Assembly: GCA_047967505.1 (NCBI GenBank)
Contig: CM106538.1
Length of the DNA stretch: 64,000 nt
From: Dipteris shenzhenensis
Lineage: Eukaryota > Polypodiophyta > Polypodiopsida > Gleicheniales
Strand: one strand, 5' to 3'
Both the position numbers and the translations under genes were made by a program. Shown one piece after another: positions 34,360-46,777 of this stretch; the first letter of the stretch is position 1; each line of letters begins with the position of its first letter. The notes beneath the pieces are model-generated. The model was not told the origin of the DNA. It worked only from the letters and a program-made list of their open reading frames with translations, and did not search any database.

Positions 34360-36190
34360 TATTTGAGGGGGAGAGAGAGAGCTGGTGTGTGTGTGGGGGG
34401 GGTGGGTATGGGGGGGGTGTCTGTGTGTGTATGCCCAGGAAGGAGTCGTTTTCGCACAATCGGCTTTGGAGAGAGGGGCAAGGTCGTGATGGTTGCTCTA
34501 GGGGCTATCAGAGAGAGAGAGAGAGAGGGCTTCCTTGTGTGGCTTGGCTGGGCTGGTGCCTGGCACCGCCTGGTGCTATGCATGGGCTAGTGCACAAGAG
34601 GGTGGGAGAGAGCGAAGGTGCTAAACAACAGTTGCTAAATAGAAGGGAGCGCCCAGCACATCACGCAAAAGGGGGTGGCGGGAGAGGTGGAGTCTTGTGT
34701 GAGAGGGAGAGGAAATGGCTTGGCCGCTAGCACCGCCTGGAAACACGAGGGAGAGAGGTTGAGCCCCTACTACCAACACCATAGAAGGAGGGAGAGTGTT
34801 ATGTTGCAGCAACAACACAGCAGAAGGAGGGGTAGGGACACCATCTGTGTAGTCTCCTTGGGATAAGGGCCGGCGGTCCTTGGCACCATCCTATGCTAGA
34901 CACTGGCTTGTACACGAGATGGAGGGAACATCTAGCCATTCCTCCCCCTCCCTCTTAGCTTGGCCATGGCCTCCTCCCTCTCCATCTCCTTACCTAGCCC
35001 CCTTCTCCTCTCCCTCTCCTCCTCCTCCCCCTATTGGCCAATTCCCTGTCAACACCTTGGCGACCACGAGTGGCAAACCCCCCTCTGGAGATGAAGGGCC
35101 AAGGGCACAAGCTGTAGCTGAAGGCATAACCCATGAAGGCCCGCACATGTTAGCACTAGTCCAAGATGCATGCCATGCTTGCTCGGTGGCCTCGTTCATG
35201 CCGATGAAGCCCTTTACCCCCCTTTGGTGATGGCTCCAATGCGATGACATGGTGCTGCCTCCCAAGCACAGCACTTCACGAGGGCCACAACATTAGCCGC
35301 CTGGGGTGTGCTCTGCCATGGAACAGGTTTCTAGCATGCAACCTATACCTTAGCGCCTGAACTAACCTCCCGCAGAGCCTACCACGAGCTTGACGATTGC
35401 AACCTACCCAACATGTCTACGCCAGCTAGAGCTGCCCAAGTCTCTGCATACGCCCATTTTGGCAACCATATACAGCACCACACACATTACAAGCTTTGGC
35501 CGCTGCCCATCACGTAGCGTTCAACAGCCCTAATGTGGTTACCCTTACAACAACTACAGCTCTTATTTGACAATGGAGCAGCCTTGTTGTTACACAATCA
35601 CCCCAACCTTATTCTACTGCTATTGTAGGGGCAAACACACAACCCCTACTCGCATACCATTGTTAAGTCAAAGGGTAAAGGTCCAATATATATGGTCATG
35701 GGGTGCCCATGTCTGGAAACTAGCTGCCATGCGAGCCAATCAACATACATCCTTACTACTATCCTATGCCACTAGGATTCAAAGCTGATGTGGGTGCCCA
35801 ATGCCGAACCACCCTAGCAATGGGCACTGCCCTAGCAGGGGTACAGGTCAGATGCCGAATGCCAAGAATGCCAGAAATCGATTCCGGGGCCAAGCTGGAG
35901 GATTAGTGGCCTTGAGGTTGCACACCAAGAAGCAGCCCGAGACCTCGTTAAGAATGATGCCCATGCCAAAGGGGGAAATGAAACTACCACGCCCGCTCAT
36001 ACGATGATGGAAGATGGTGGATGCCAACGAGGACAACCAAATGAGAGCCGCTGCCATCCAAGTTCGAGCCCCACCATGCTTGCAAAGAGCCGAGGCACCC
36101 ATGCCGGACAGCTAGATCGGTTCATGTCGATGCCGAAGGATGCCGAGGAGAAATGAGAAAGAGGAGTTTGTTGAGCGGCTGACCACCCTA
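34360..36190. other. GC-rich, low-complexity stretch without a supported gene
   Basis: It starts with GA, GT and G-run microsatellites (34370-34425, 34510-34528). It continues as GC-rich DNA with ORFs in several frames on both strands (up to 158 codons at 34254-34730), none with a recognisable motif. A GATGCCGA-like word recurs around 35850-36150. Confidence 0.4.
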
Positions 36191-37145
36191 CCGTGAGTGG
36201 AGAGGAGTGCAGCGTGGAGGATCCGACCGGCGAGAGTACTTTTTCCTATTAGTTTCGTTAAGAAGTGAAACTTTTATATTGGTGTCGAAAGTTTGTATGC
36301 CTTGATAAAAATAAAGGTTTGAAACTTTTGAGAAAAGTTTTAAAGTTTCGCCAGGATTTACAATTTTTTCTTTAAAATTCAAAAGAAAATTTCTAAAAGT
36401 GTAATATGTTATACAAATATTGTAAAACTAAAAAAATTATCTTGATAAACTTTCGTCAAGATTTTATATTAATATATAAGCATAGCTTTAATAAAAATAT
36501 CCTTGTTGACGATGGATGATGTGGGCAGAGGCGTAGTGGAGCCGTGGTTGAGTACTGACTAAAGTGGCTAGAGGGAGCATTGGAGGAGATAGAGGGCCAG
36601 AAGTGCCAACATCCTCGCGTCTCCCCTCACACTGACGTGCCGGGTGCTCATTGTGTCGGCATTTGTTTGCCGTGCCATGTCATATGTGTTTTGTACTCAA
36701 GCCAAGTGCCCACCCAAAACCAGGTTGTATTGTTATACCAGCCCTCTCCCTTATGCTTAGAAGCACATAGGGTAGTCTAGTCGACAAGCTTGTTGTGGGT
36801 TCTTGACGCTAGCACGACATTCCCTTAGGTGTGCCAATATGTTGACCGCATTTTCATCCCGCACTAGTGTTGACGGCATATTCGGCACATGCATCAACTG
36901 TGTGTGTGTGTGTGTATGTGTTCGGAAAGAGGCACAAAATTTTGCCATCAAAGACACACGTGCAAAAATAGTTGAAGGCTCCAATGATCAGCTCCTACAT
37001 TATGCGTATTGGAATTTGGACACCTATCTAGGCTAGAGAGAGAGAGAGTATCTGGGAGGGCATGATCTTGGCAGAAATTTTGGCATGGGATGGATTCTGG
37101 CGGATGTGTATTCTTTTAGCGGTCTTACTGTCGACATGTGGCATG

Positions 37146-37186
<41 letters not shown>

Positions 37187-37330
37187 ACCAAAACTGATCA
37201 ATGAGCTTAAAGCAGATACATAGGTGGAATTTCCACACATACATACATTTGGGGAATTTCCATATGAACTTCTTTTGGTATCAACATACATATATACATA
37301 TCTCAACATCATAAGTTCACGAGATTCCTC
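36191..37330. repeat. Spacer with (GT)n and (GA)n microsatellites
   Basis: A GT run lies near 36898-36917 and GA runs near 37036-37048 and 37150-37182. The rest is AT-rich without recognisable coding content. Confidence 0.7.
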
Positions 37331-38125
37331 TGCTTCTATGGTGCTCTTTTAGAACTTATGTGAGGATGCTTTTTTATTTAAGGCACAACCTCAATCTTCT
37401 ACCAAAAGAAGTTCAGATGTGCGTGTTTTGTTTGAATCCGCTCCTATATGTAACATTGTAGGACTGGAGTCGGTCATACTTTCAAATAATAGTTTTTGCA
37501 AATTGACATTGCGGATACGGACTTACTGTACTTAGCCTACCATGAAGAGTATGGAAATGCTTTACTTTTATGTAACGTTTTATTAAGTCATCCTTTTGGA
37601 TATTAAGTGTCTTTATGATTTCCTAGTGAGTATTGTAGTCTTCTTCTTTACATAGTCCATACTAACACATACCTCCTTGCAAACTCGGGTGGCCGTGAAC
37701 AATATTATGGTTGCGTTAGAGAGTAAGTATGTTTGAACATCAATACTTCCCCATAAAACTTAAGATGTGTAGGTTTGTTAAGCCAAATAATCCAAATGGT
37801 GCAAGTGTGCTAACTGGTTAAAGTGATACTGAGCCTGATGTTACTCGATAACAATACTATTGAAACCCTTACCATAGAACGAGTCACTCTTCCTTTGCAA
37901 CCAAACCATCTTTCTTAAGGGTGGCAAACAATGCTCAACGCATACATGATTATTAGGCAAATCTATCATCTTCATGATGTAAGCACACTCACATGGTGCA
38001 CGGTCTAAACCTTAACAACTGTTAACTTGTCAACCATTAACATTTACATCATCTATACAAAATAAAATAAGGGATTAGCAGCATGCAAAATAGATCTTGA
38101 GTCCCTCCATATAGCCCTATATCAC

Positions 38126-38425
38126 TTGGTAGTGACTCTTGTAATGTGTTGTTTGCACGACATCGCAATAACCAGACACATGGAGTTTGATGTCAAACGC
38201 CACACTGTGATGTCTATACAAGGTGTTGTAGAGGGTATTCAAATTTTTTGGATGGAAGAGGTTGACTGTTCGCAAGATTTTGAAATCAAAGTAGCAGAAA
38301 TAAATAGAATACAAGATCTAGAAGAGTATGAATCATTGCGAGAGACCCAGAGCGCAATGGAAGAATATGAGAGGTGCCAGGCGGAAGTGACCGAATGGCT
38401 CAAGAGCCGGAGAGCCATGGGGTGA
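38126..38425 (+). CDS. Small hypothetical acidic ORF
   Basis: A 99-codon ORF whose last 50 residues are charged and helical (LEEYESLRETQSAMEEYERC and EVTEWLKSRRAMG), suggesting a coiled coil. No family is recognised. It may be an exon of a larger decayed gene. The flanking 37331-38125 holds nothing recognisable. Confidence 0.25.
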   Translation: MVVTLVMCCLHDIAITRHMEFDVKRHTVMSIQGVVEGIQIFWMEEVDCSQDFEIKVAEINRIQDLEEYESLRETQSAMEEYERCQAEVTEWLKSRRAMG

Positions 38426-38584
38426 GAAGAGTACTAATTCTCATTGCGAGTCTATCCCCTACCAATGTAATATGTATTTGCAACAATGAAAACAATGTAT
38501 ATTGACAACAAGCATTGATGTTTAATTTAAAAAAAGTTACTGATACACAACACCACTGAGTCATTTGTATGCAAAATTTGTCCT

Positions 38585-39568
38585 TCAATTAGCATTCTCT
38601 GTTACAATAAGCAATTCTACATTCCGAGTTTGAAGACGAGAGTGCCTGGTTTTAGTAATTACTTCAAGGGAAAATATGGGAATCGCCCATAATTGTGTTT
38701 CTCTCCACGCGCCTGGGAACCTTTCTACTCTCGATGTAGAACACAAACTCATGTGGCAAGTCTTATTTGAGAAAGGCTTGTCATGGTGGTTGTGTTCAGA
38801 ACGGTTAAAAGCCTCCCTTCCGAGTATATGTCTAGTAATAGAGGCTTGTTTTGTGGAACAAAAGCCAAGTCTTGGTCCAATGGAACAAGCTCTCCATTTA
38901 CAGAGTGATAATGGAAGGTTGTTAGAAAGTTCATAGACCCAACCACGTACTTGCAAACTAAGTGGGGTGAGAGAGCCCCAGCCAGACGGCGTGCTTGGTT
39001 CTGGGTACTTCGCGTCAAAGAAGAAGACACCGTTGTCTACAAGCTCTTTATGCTTACTGCCTTTGTACATCTGTTCACCCAAAAATGCGTGGTAGCAATA
39101 AAAAATGCCAGTGATGCTTTCAATGGGCTGCCAGTTCATCCTGTTTGATGGGTAAATGTCTGCAAGTCACCATTTAAAAGCTTCACACGTAGCCTTGTCT
39201 TCACTACAGTAAAAACACAAGAAAACTCAAACACAATAAAATGCATTAGCTATTTACTTACAGTTCGGTCGATAACAAGGCCAGCTAGGAGGATATGTTT
39301 GCAGCCTTAGTTCCATATGGTGGAAAGCGTGCTGTATCAAAACCTCCGTCAAGTGAGAGTTATTTTTGCACACCTTGAACTCTTTCACTTGCCCCTTGAA
39401 GGATTCTAAAAACTCGTTGGCATTCTTCCTCTTCCTTCTCCTGGTTTGCAATAGTACCCAGCTCCCAACTGTTATCTTTGAGGGTATCCATGACCCATCA
39501 TCTGTGTTGTAGTTGTTGAATACTATTATAGCATCAATACTGCTACGAGGTTTTCTTGACGTACTCAT
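38585..39568 (-). pseudogene. Two-exon hypothetical gene
   Basis: The minus-strand reading starts MSTSRKPRSSIDAIIVFNNY and has WVLLQTRRRKRKNANEFLES and VLIQHAFHHMELRLQTYPP. At about 39260 a GTAAGT donor ends exon 1. An acceptor (TTACTGTAG) near 39207 opens exon 2 with EDKATCEAFKW, one stop, and then IESITGIFYCYHAFLGEQMY and GVFFFDAKYPEPSTPSGW. After that two frames are open, so a frameshift is likely near 39000. The product is unknown. Its setting among transposon relics suggests a transposon gene, but I cannot show this. Confidence 0.4.
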
Positions 39569-40089
39569 TCTGTGATAGAAAGAACTTACAAAAAGGTATA
39601 AAGATTAGGAAAGTCGTGAGCTGAGATGGTGAGAAACTTCGGAAACAGGTGAATAGTAAGAGGACTGGTAAGTGCTAGCAGTAAAATTTGGGAGGAAAGT
39701 GTAAGCTTTCAAGCATATTTTGAGAGGGAAGCTCATTAAGCTCTCTTTCAATCACTGGTCAGTGCTTGAAATGATCTTGTGTACTTGAGAGTCAGTCGGC
39801 CATATTTGTTATGGTGTCCTTCTCCTGATTGGTCAAGCGCCACTCTCTCTCTAGAACTAAAAGGCCTAAAAATGAGTCCATATTTTGCCTAATGCTTCCT
39901 AGGGACTATGCCATGCCTGTAGGGAAGAAGCTGTGGTCTAGGGAGGAGCAAGAGGAATTTAGGGAACAAGGTAAAAAAAGGGCTAAATCTATGGTGTGAT
40001 CTGGCTCTACAAGAGATTGCAGATGCAGTTAGGCAGCAAGACATTGTATTTGAATGTGATAAGGCAGGGCAGGAAAGAATATGAGGCAT

Positions 40090-41439
40090 TCTACGGCATT
40101 GTTTGGGATTCCTTGAAGTCATTGAAGTACTACAAATATATTCTTGTGCTGCCAATGTAGGTATGTGTTACTTGTGTCATAGTTCTCTATATTGTCCAAA
40201 GCATGCACACATAACATTTTCTTATAAAGTATGTATTGTCTGCACAAGATGTAGCCCACATAACTTTTTAGCCAGGATGAGTGATAATCCTAAATTTTGT
40301 TTTGTTTCACACATTTCAGGTCTAAGACAGAAGACAAGAAAGACCAAACTTAGTGCATGAGGACATTAACGAGTTCTACTTCATAGCATCCGAACACATT
40401 TTTGACAACGCCAAGGGGGAGCGAAGAAAGTTCCGGTTGTGTAAAGAAAAAATATACATTTTTGCCATTACTCAAATTCTAGGAACAAATCGTAAAGTTC
40501 TACGATATGAATCCAAGAGGTAAATCACATCATTTCACATGAACCACTATGCCATTTACGTAGTTCCAACACAGAGTTACAAATGTATCCATCCTTTCTG
40601 TGTAGAGGATCCAATACTTCCGTTCTATTTGAAGATGGACGAATGTGAAATAAAGAAGGGCCAAAAGATGGAGCGCGTAAATTTGGTGCTGATGACAGGC
40701 AGCTTAATGAACATGAAAACATCAATGGTTAAGGACAACCCTTCACTTTTTGGCATCTAGTTGAAAGACGATACGTGGTGGCTGGTTGCATTCCAAGTGC
40801 CCAAGGAAAACCACGCCGTCTTATCTTGGGTCTTCTCATTCTCCGACCTTCCAGCAATCATAGAGCATCAGCTTGCTGGGGAGAAGCTGTATGTTGATGG
40901 TGTGGGAGAGTTTGCCATACATTGGCATATCTTAGCTGATCTTAAGACAACCAAATGTCTTGGTCACTGTGAGCAGGGGCCTAGAGCCAAGTATTGTTGT
41001 CCCTTCTGCAAGGTTTAGTGCAAAATACAGAAGAATACAAATGAGAGTGAATAGATAAGAGACTATATATCAGTGGATTACACATAGCCACCAAACCGTG
41101 ACAAGGAAAGCACAAGTTCCAACGACGAGGACTGCATCTGGGATCCCATATTGCCCTACCCCTTACAAATATTCATTTTGCACATTACATGCAGAGATGC
41201 AGATCATAGACAAGCTTCTCCACCTGCATAGAAATTATGCAAACACTATGCCAAACATCAAAACTGTTATTCGGAACATTGACCAAATGTTCAACACAAT
41301 GGGTGCATGTGGAGGAAACACCCGCATAGGTAAAGACGTTCTGCTTTTAGGCAAAACACAAGATGTCCCGAGCAAAGTGAGCATTGGTGGTGTGAAGTGT
41401 AAACACTTTCTAGCCCCTTTATCAAGCAAATCATATTGA
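40090..41439 (+). pseudogene. Transposon-type gene relic of unknown superfamily
   Basis: Plus-strand fragments follow in order. A cysteine/histidine-rich part (40103-40360) contains CYLCHSSLYCPKH and CIVCTRC. Next is an open stretch at 40761-41018 with FAIHWHILADLKTTKCLGHC, EQGPRAKYCCPFC. Last is 41098-41439 with CTLHAEMQIIDKLLHLHRNY and GKTQDVPSKVSIGGVKCKHF. ADLKT.K...NC.QG..AK..CPFC followed by C.LH.EMRI..KLL.LH matches, from memory, uncharacterised transposon-borne proteins in several eukaryotes. Stops and frame changes between the pieces make it a pseudogene or an unresolved multi-exon gene. Confidence 0.45.
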
Positions 41440-41480
41440 ATATGAGGGCACAGATGCCAGAAAATCACGGGAATCTGCAG
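41436..41480 (+). repeat. Short family A fragment fused to other DNA
   Basis: AATATGAGGGCACAGATGCC, then AGAAAATCAC, closely matches the start of the gag open stretch in copy A4 (57026-57060). It stops abruptly on both sides, so it is an isolated scrap next to the nested element. An (AT)n run follows at 41524-41546. Confidence 0.65.
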
Positions 41481-41657
41481 TCCTCGGCTTCTATGGTGCT
41501 CTTCAACATCTGACTGCATGTGCTATATATATATATATATATATAAGCCGTTGTACGATATCATATCCTTCTTCATCACAAAATCTAGTCGAAGTTGATT
41601 CGTGTACGCACACGTCTAGTATTGCCAGGATGTGCTGCCATTCCAAGGGTTCAAACT

Positions 41658-42291
41658 CTAGTTCCGGAAACGGTTACGGCACATAAGCCTCATCCTTGGC
41701 CTATCCATATCACACTCCTCTCTGTGGAGACTACCACATTCAAATGCACCACACATCCAAAGATGTGTTTTAGCATTCATCCATGCAGGTAGCTCAGTTT
41801 CAGCCTTGGTGGTCGAATCAAAATCTTGGACCGATGTCCGAGCTACATCTTGATATCTATGATCCTTCAGGTTTATTCGAGTAGTCACATCCGTTTGCCG
41901 TAGATATATATAGTCATAACCCCAATCCTGAATTATTTTGAGCTGTCACATAAACAGTCATCCGAATATGATGTCGTACATGGGTTTCTTCCCAAAATCC
42001 ACTACGGCAAAGGTGTGTTCATACTCAATCCCACACATGAATAACAACAATGTGTTCGAGCATTCCTAGTGGCCTTTCAATATAGCCGTCTGCTAATTGA
42101 AGTTTCATCCTTGTCTTATGGATTGTTGGCTTACCCCAAGCCTCCCAAATCCGCTTGGTGGCAATGGCCACTCCGGCTCCACTATCAAGAATTGCCATTG
42201 TTTTCACATTGGCATACTCTACTGGGAAGAGGGTATTTCCATCCTCGCCTTCACAATAATCACCGACTTTGTTGACTGGCACTGGTCGCAC
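41658..42291 (-). pseudogene. Family A retropepsin-type protease segment (copy A3)
   Basis: MAILDSGAGVAIATKRIWEA contains the D-S-G active-site triad of retroviral-type aspartic proteases. It is followed by LQLADGYIERPLGMLEHIVV, a strand-flap pattern usual in plant gypsy proteases. Reading past the stop at about 42022, EHTFAVVDFGKKPMYDIIFG fits the second half of the fold (ending D.I.G). A second open stretch (41888-41658) continues without recognisable motifs. Confidence 0.75.
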
Positions 42292-42710
42292 AATCTTACT
42301 TGGTTTTCCACCTCTTTCATCTCGTTTCTTTAGGATTTTAGGCCATCCTTAACCCCCATCTTTTCCAACGACTTGCCTACTCCTTTCCACATGTGAGGTT
42401 TAAGCTTCAAGAGTTCTGCCAGAGTGATGGTACAACGTATCGATGTCAACAGTAACTCTTGAATACTTATGGAACTTCCCACTAGAGATGTAGATCTCCA
42501 TTGAGAGGGTAATTTTTTGATCTCATATTCTGACGTATGAGGGTAATGTCTTTAGCGTTTCTATGTTTTTTCCGATCCCTTATCACCATAGAGTGACCCC
42601 AACTCATGATCTAGCAATGGATGATCTAGGTCAATCTCTATGATTGGAGCTGACTATAAAGTCATGCTTCCCTCATTGGCTTGTGTTATTGGTGGGCCAC
42701 TGGCCTTCTA

Positions 42711-43293
42711 CTACCAACATCGTTTTGTTTTTAAGGGTAAGCTTGCTTGCTTGTTCATTTGCCATTGACGAAGGAGTCGGAACTTCCTCTTTTGCATAAT
42801 CATTATAGGCAATTCGGGTATTTCAATTGATTCTCTCAAGGGTACACTAACTGGTTTTATCAAGGATTGAGCTGTCTCAATGAGTTTTTTACACAGCTGA
42901 AAGCCAAGGACAGGGTCTGGGTGTAATTTGCTTCGTTCTTCTAGTGTTTCACCTGGCTTCAAAGGAGCTTCAACTTGAGCATCTAAAGTTTCAAATTTCT
43001 TGTTCACCAGGATAGATCCTGATGTCTTTCTCCCACCTCTATCTTGTGGCTTAGCCGGCCTTGGTTTTGCCTCCTTAGAAGTCTGTATGACTTGATCTTC
43101 ATCTAAAGTGCCTTGAGCTTTGGTGAGCTCCTTCTGCTTGCGTTTCCTCTCTTGGCACACTCACGGTAGGCTTTCCAAGAGCCTCGTCTAGACTTCTTTC
43201 TTTGAGACGTGGTTTCCACGTTTGTCTATTGATCAATCTCTTTTTCCTTCATTTGATTTTTCTTTTGAGCTCTTGTGACCACTCTCATAGGTA
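42711..43293 (-). pseudogene. Family A linker region after gag (copy A3, downstream of the B insertion)
   Basis: Minus strand from 43293 reads VVPMRVVTRAQKKNQMKEKE, then a stop, then a Lys/Glu/Pro-rich open stretch (43160-42711) with GETLEERSKLHPDPVLGF. The first part aligns with the sequence after the second zinc knuckle in copy A4. Confidence 0.65.
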
Positions 43294-43298
43294 CAACC

Positions 43299-43774
43299 TG
43301 AAACCAAAAAAGTATTTCTTTCACACACAAATACACCACTTAATCAATTGGAGAAGAAGAACACAATCACTCCATGAAAACGACACTAGACTGGGTACAA
43401 TCTTCCCCCCCCTAGATGAGTGGCTCACGCTTCCTCATTTAGAGTATTTATGATATTTCATAAAAGCACCAAGGAGCCAAAATTATCCCTCTCATCCAAA
43501 AATGAGGGATTTGCTTTACATAGCCATCTTAGGGCCCAAAATGAATTATGTCCACAACAAAATATATTGCTCAAACTTGCAATAATAAAACAAATACAAA
43601 ATTGGCAGATGGCCATATATAATGCGCTGTGCGACACCTCGATCGGTACCCTCGCACTAACTCCAACCCTTGCTATGAGTTCCATCACCTGTACTCAAGC
43701 CGCCAATTTCATTAGTTATCAACAATCGATTGAACGAATCCCCGAATCAACCGATCCCAACATAACCGCGCTCA
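43299..43774 (-). repeat. Element B 3' LTR (truncated)
   Basis: It matches 48404-48876 closely, from TGAAACCAAAAA to AACCGCGCTCA. The portion corresponding to 48877-49126 is missing, and integrase sequence begins instead at CATTCCAGAAA. Confidence 0.93.
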
Positions 43775-44174
43775 CATTCCAGAAATTACTGCAAAACTTT
43801 GAATCTCGATCATACACTATAATCTTTGGCAAGCCATGATGAACAAAGATATGCTTGATGAATAAATGTGCAGCTTGCTGAGCTGTTAAAGTCTTCTTGC
43901 ATGGGATGAAATAAGCTTGCTTACTAAAGCGATCTATTATCGTCCAAATCATATCTTTTTGATTCACTGTAGTAGGAAAACCTGTTATGAAATCCATAGA
44001 TATTTGTTCCCAAGGTTGCGTAGCAATAGGCAAAGGCATAAGCAATCCTGGGGTCTTTCCTTTGTAACTCTTGATCTTCTGACAAGTGATGCATTCGGCG
44101 ACAAACTTAGCCACATCTTTTCTTATAGTAGGCCAATGAAATTCTCTTGCTATCACTTGTAAAGTGGCAGTCAC
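43775..44174 (-). pseudogene. Element B integrase, N-terminal and core part
   Basis: The stretch contains CITCQKIKSYKGKTPGLL, where C..C belongs to the HHCC zinc finger. Next come WEQISMDFITGFP with the first catalytic Asp, and IIVYDRDSKFCSNFW with the second catalytic Asp (DRD..F.S.FW). The open frame then enters LTR sequence, so the catalytic Glu and any chromodomain are gone. Integration activity is impossible from this copy. Confidence 0.9.
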
Positions 44175-44690
44175 TCCCTATGTCCCATATATGGTGGTTG
44201 GTGCATTTCCTCCATTACAATTTGTCTAAAGGATCGAGTGATGCATAATTTCTTTTGATAAAAGAGGTATCCATCATTGCATGAATAGTCCAACATAGGA
44301 TTCCAATTGTTATTCTCTAATTTTTTCCATATATTGGAGAAGTCTGGATCCCCTTGATAAGAGTTCTTCATACCTTCAAAAGGCTGGGTCTCTACAGTAG
44401 TGATGTGATTAATACTTGGCTTTCTGCTAAGAGCATCAGCAACTACATTTTCCTTTCCAGGTTGATACTGAATCATGGGCTGAAAACTCTGAATAAATGA
44501 TGCCCACTTGATGTGTCTATCGGATATTAGTGGCTGAGTCAACAAATGCTTGATACTTTGCTGATCGATTTTGATAAGAAACTCAGCTCCCACCAAATAA
44601 TGTTTCCACATTCGTAAAGCATGCACAGCAACGGTTAACTCTTTATCATATGTACTATAATTGCATTTGTTGGTTTTAATTTTCGGCTCT
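44171..44690 (-). pseudogene. Element B RNase H end and connection to integrase
   Basis: After a frame change near 44690 the reading has [20 protein letters not shown], then WASFIQSFQPMIQYQPGKEN and VVADALSRKP, the standard RNase H C-terminal signature of plant gypsy elements (YDKEL.AV..AL..WR.YL...; Y.PGK.N.VADALSR). It ends with MEEMHQPPYMGHRE, which corresponds to the H...H half of the integrase zinc finger; an H..GHxG-type site follows with a stop. Confidence 0.9.
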
Positions 44691-45894
44691 CATATGCTAT
44701 TAGATGTCCATCTTGCATAAGTACGGCTCCAATTCCACATCCACTAGCATCGGTTACAACTACAAAGAATGGTCTAGAGAAATCGGGTAGTTGCAACACA
44801 GGAGCTTGTGTAAGAGCTTCTTTCAAAGCTGTAAAAGATTTATCTTGACGCTCAATCCATAAGAAATGCTTAGCTTTTCTAAGAAGGTCTGTCAATGGTG
44901 GATGTGCAATGTATGCGAAATTCTTGACAAACTTTCTATAAAAGCTACACAATCCCAAGGATAATCTTAATTCATGTATATCTTGGGGTTTAGGCCATGT
45001 GACTATGCACTCAATCTTCTTTAGATCTACTCGAATCCCATCGACGGATACAATGTGACCCAAATACTCTATCTGATCTTGAAAGAAACTGCTCTTTTCA
45101 GAGTTTATGTACAATTGATTTTCTTTCAAGAGTGAAAAGACTAGCTTCAGATGTTCCTTATGCTCCTCAACATCTCTGCTAAACACCAGAATATCATCGA
45201 AAAATACTACCACACAACTTTGGTGTTCAAGAAAGATTCGGTTCATCATTCTACTAAAAGTAGCTGGAGCATTAGTTAGCCCAAAAGGCATAACTAGGAA
45301 CTCATAATGTCCCGTTTGAGTTCTAAAGGCAGTCTTGTATATATCCTCTTCTACCATACGAACTTGATGATAGCCGGATTCGAGATCTATCTTACTAAAA
45401 ACCTTGGCCCCTTTCAATTTGTCCAAAAGATCATCAATACTAGGGATTGGATATTTGTTCTTCACTGTGATTTTGTTTAGTGCACGATAGTCTACGCACA
45501 TTTGATAGGTTCCATTTTTCTTTTTGACTAATAAGACAGGTGCTCCATAAGGAGAACTACTGGGTCTTATCAATCCTCTCTCTATCAATTCCTCCACTTG
45601 CTTTTGAATTTCCTTTTGTTCTAGCTGATTGACTCTATAACGAGCTTTGCAAGGTGGAGTATTGCCCGGTAGGATTTCTATCCTATGATCTTCAGGTCGA
45701 GAACATGGTAGTCCAGGCGGTAAATCTTCTAAGAAACAATCAAACATTTGAGAAAGAAACTTTTGGTGTATAGGCTTAGTGTTTAGCTGATTAGCTGTTA
45801 CCGTATTCACCAAAATCAGATATGTCTTCTCACGTTTTCTAATTGCTCTTTTGGCTTGTGTGTGGTTGAGTAAAGGACTAATCTGAGGTCTCAT
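44635..45894 (-). pseudogene. Element B reverse transcriptase and RNase H start
   Basis: A 419-codon open stretch. In order: [90 protein letters not shown], then [14 protein letters not shown] (catalytic F-F-D-D in place of the usual Y-(V/I/L)-D-D), [14 protein letters not shown] and [20 protein letters not shown] (RNase H). This is a Ty3/gypsy reverse transcriptase. The frame is nearly intact and breaks at the RNase H Y-E segment. Confidence 0.95.
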
Positions 45895-46035
45895 TGAGCT
45901 TTTCAGATATATTTCTTATCTATCCTTCTCAATCCACATCCGATGTGAATCATAATCTATCTTAGGATTATATTGATGCCTCCATGGCATTCCTAAGATG
46001 ATGTCCACTCCCTGTAGGGGTGCCACTAGAAAGTA

Positions 46036-46656
46036 TCATGTATCCTTGTAGGGTTTGATTGTGATTTCAAGATTCTTGACTTCTCTAGTATAATTGTACT
46101 TTGTTTTGGTAAAAGCAACTTTGACCTTATAGTTATATGGGAAAGACTCTAGGTTTAGCTTTGCTAAGGTTCTTTCCGAAATGAAATCATGAGTACTACC
46201 ATCATCATGCAGAATAACAACCTTTTTGCCATTAATGAAACCTTTCATCTTTAGAAGAGCATGACAACTATACTTACCTCCCTCTTGCTTGGCTGCTTCA
46301 TCATCAATCATGAGCACCTTCGCCGTTGGGGTCTTCTTTCTTTCAGGACACTCAGTGGCTATGTGTCCCACCTTGTTGCACTTGAAACACTTTATTTCTT
46401 TCTTTGGAAAATTCCCACCATTTGGCTTCGAAGAAGAATCTGTCTTCTGTGGAACAAAGCCATTTTTAGATGTAAAGAAGGGCTTTTTATCAAATCTCTT
46501 TTTCTTGTGGAAGGGTACATGCCATCCCAAATCTTTCCCTTCTTTTGGGATCCCATTCTTCCTTTCACAATTCATTGCAAGAGAAATTGCTGAGCTCAGT
46601 GAGCGAGGATGAAACATGTTAATCTCGGCTCTCAACTTAGACTTTAGACCCGCCAC
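46036..46656 (-). pseudogene. Element B gag end, zinc knuckle and protease
   Basis: It contains KCFKCNKVGHIATECPERKK, a canonical CX2CX4HX4C knuckle, and then an aspartic protease segment VVILHDDGSTHDFISERTLA. The active site usually reads D-S-G-S-T-H; here it is D-D-G-S-T-H, a changed catalytic motif. After a stop at 46036, VDIILGMPWRHQYNP matches the protease end (D.ILGM.WL). The original gag-pol frame is interrupted. Confidence 0.88.
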
Positions 46657-46777
46657 ACTTTATGCGTTGATCTCGCTCATTAACTTTCTCTAAGGACTGT
46701 AATTGGATCAACGTTTGCCAAAATCTATCAGTATATGTGGAGATTGTTTCCTTATCGAACTACCTAAAAGTATCCCA

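Noticed and set aside
34254-34730. 158-codon ORF in GC-rich DNA
   Set aside because: It is dominated by Gly/Glu/Arg from GA and GT microsatellites, with competing ORFs in other frames.
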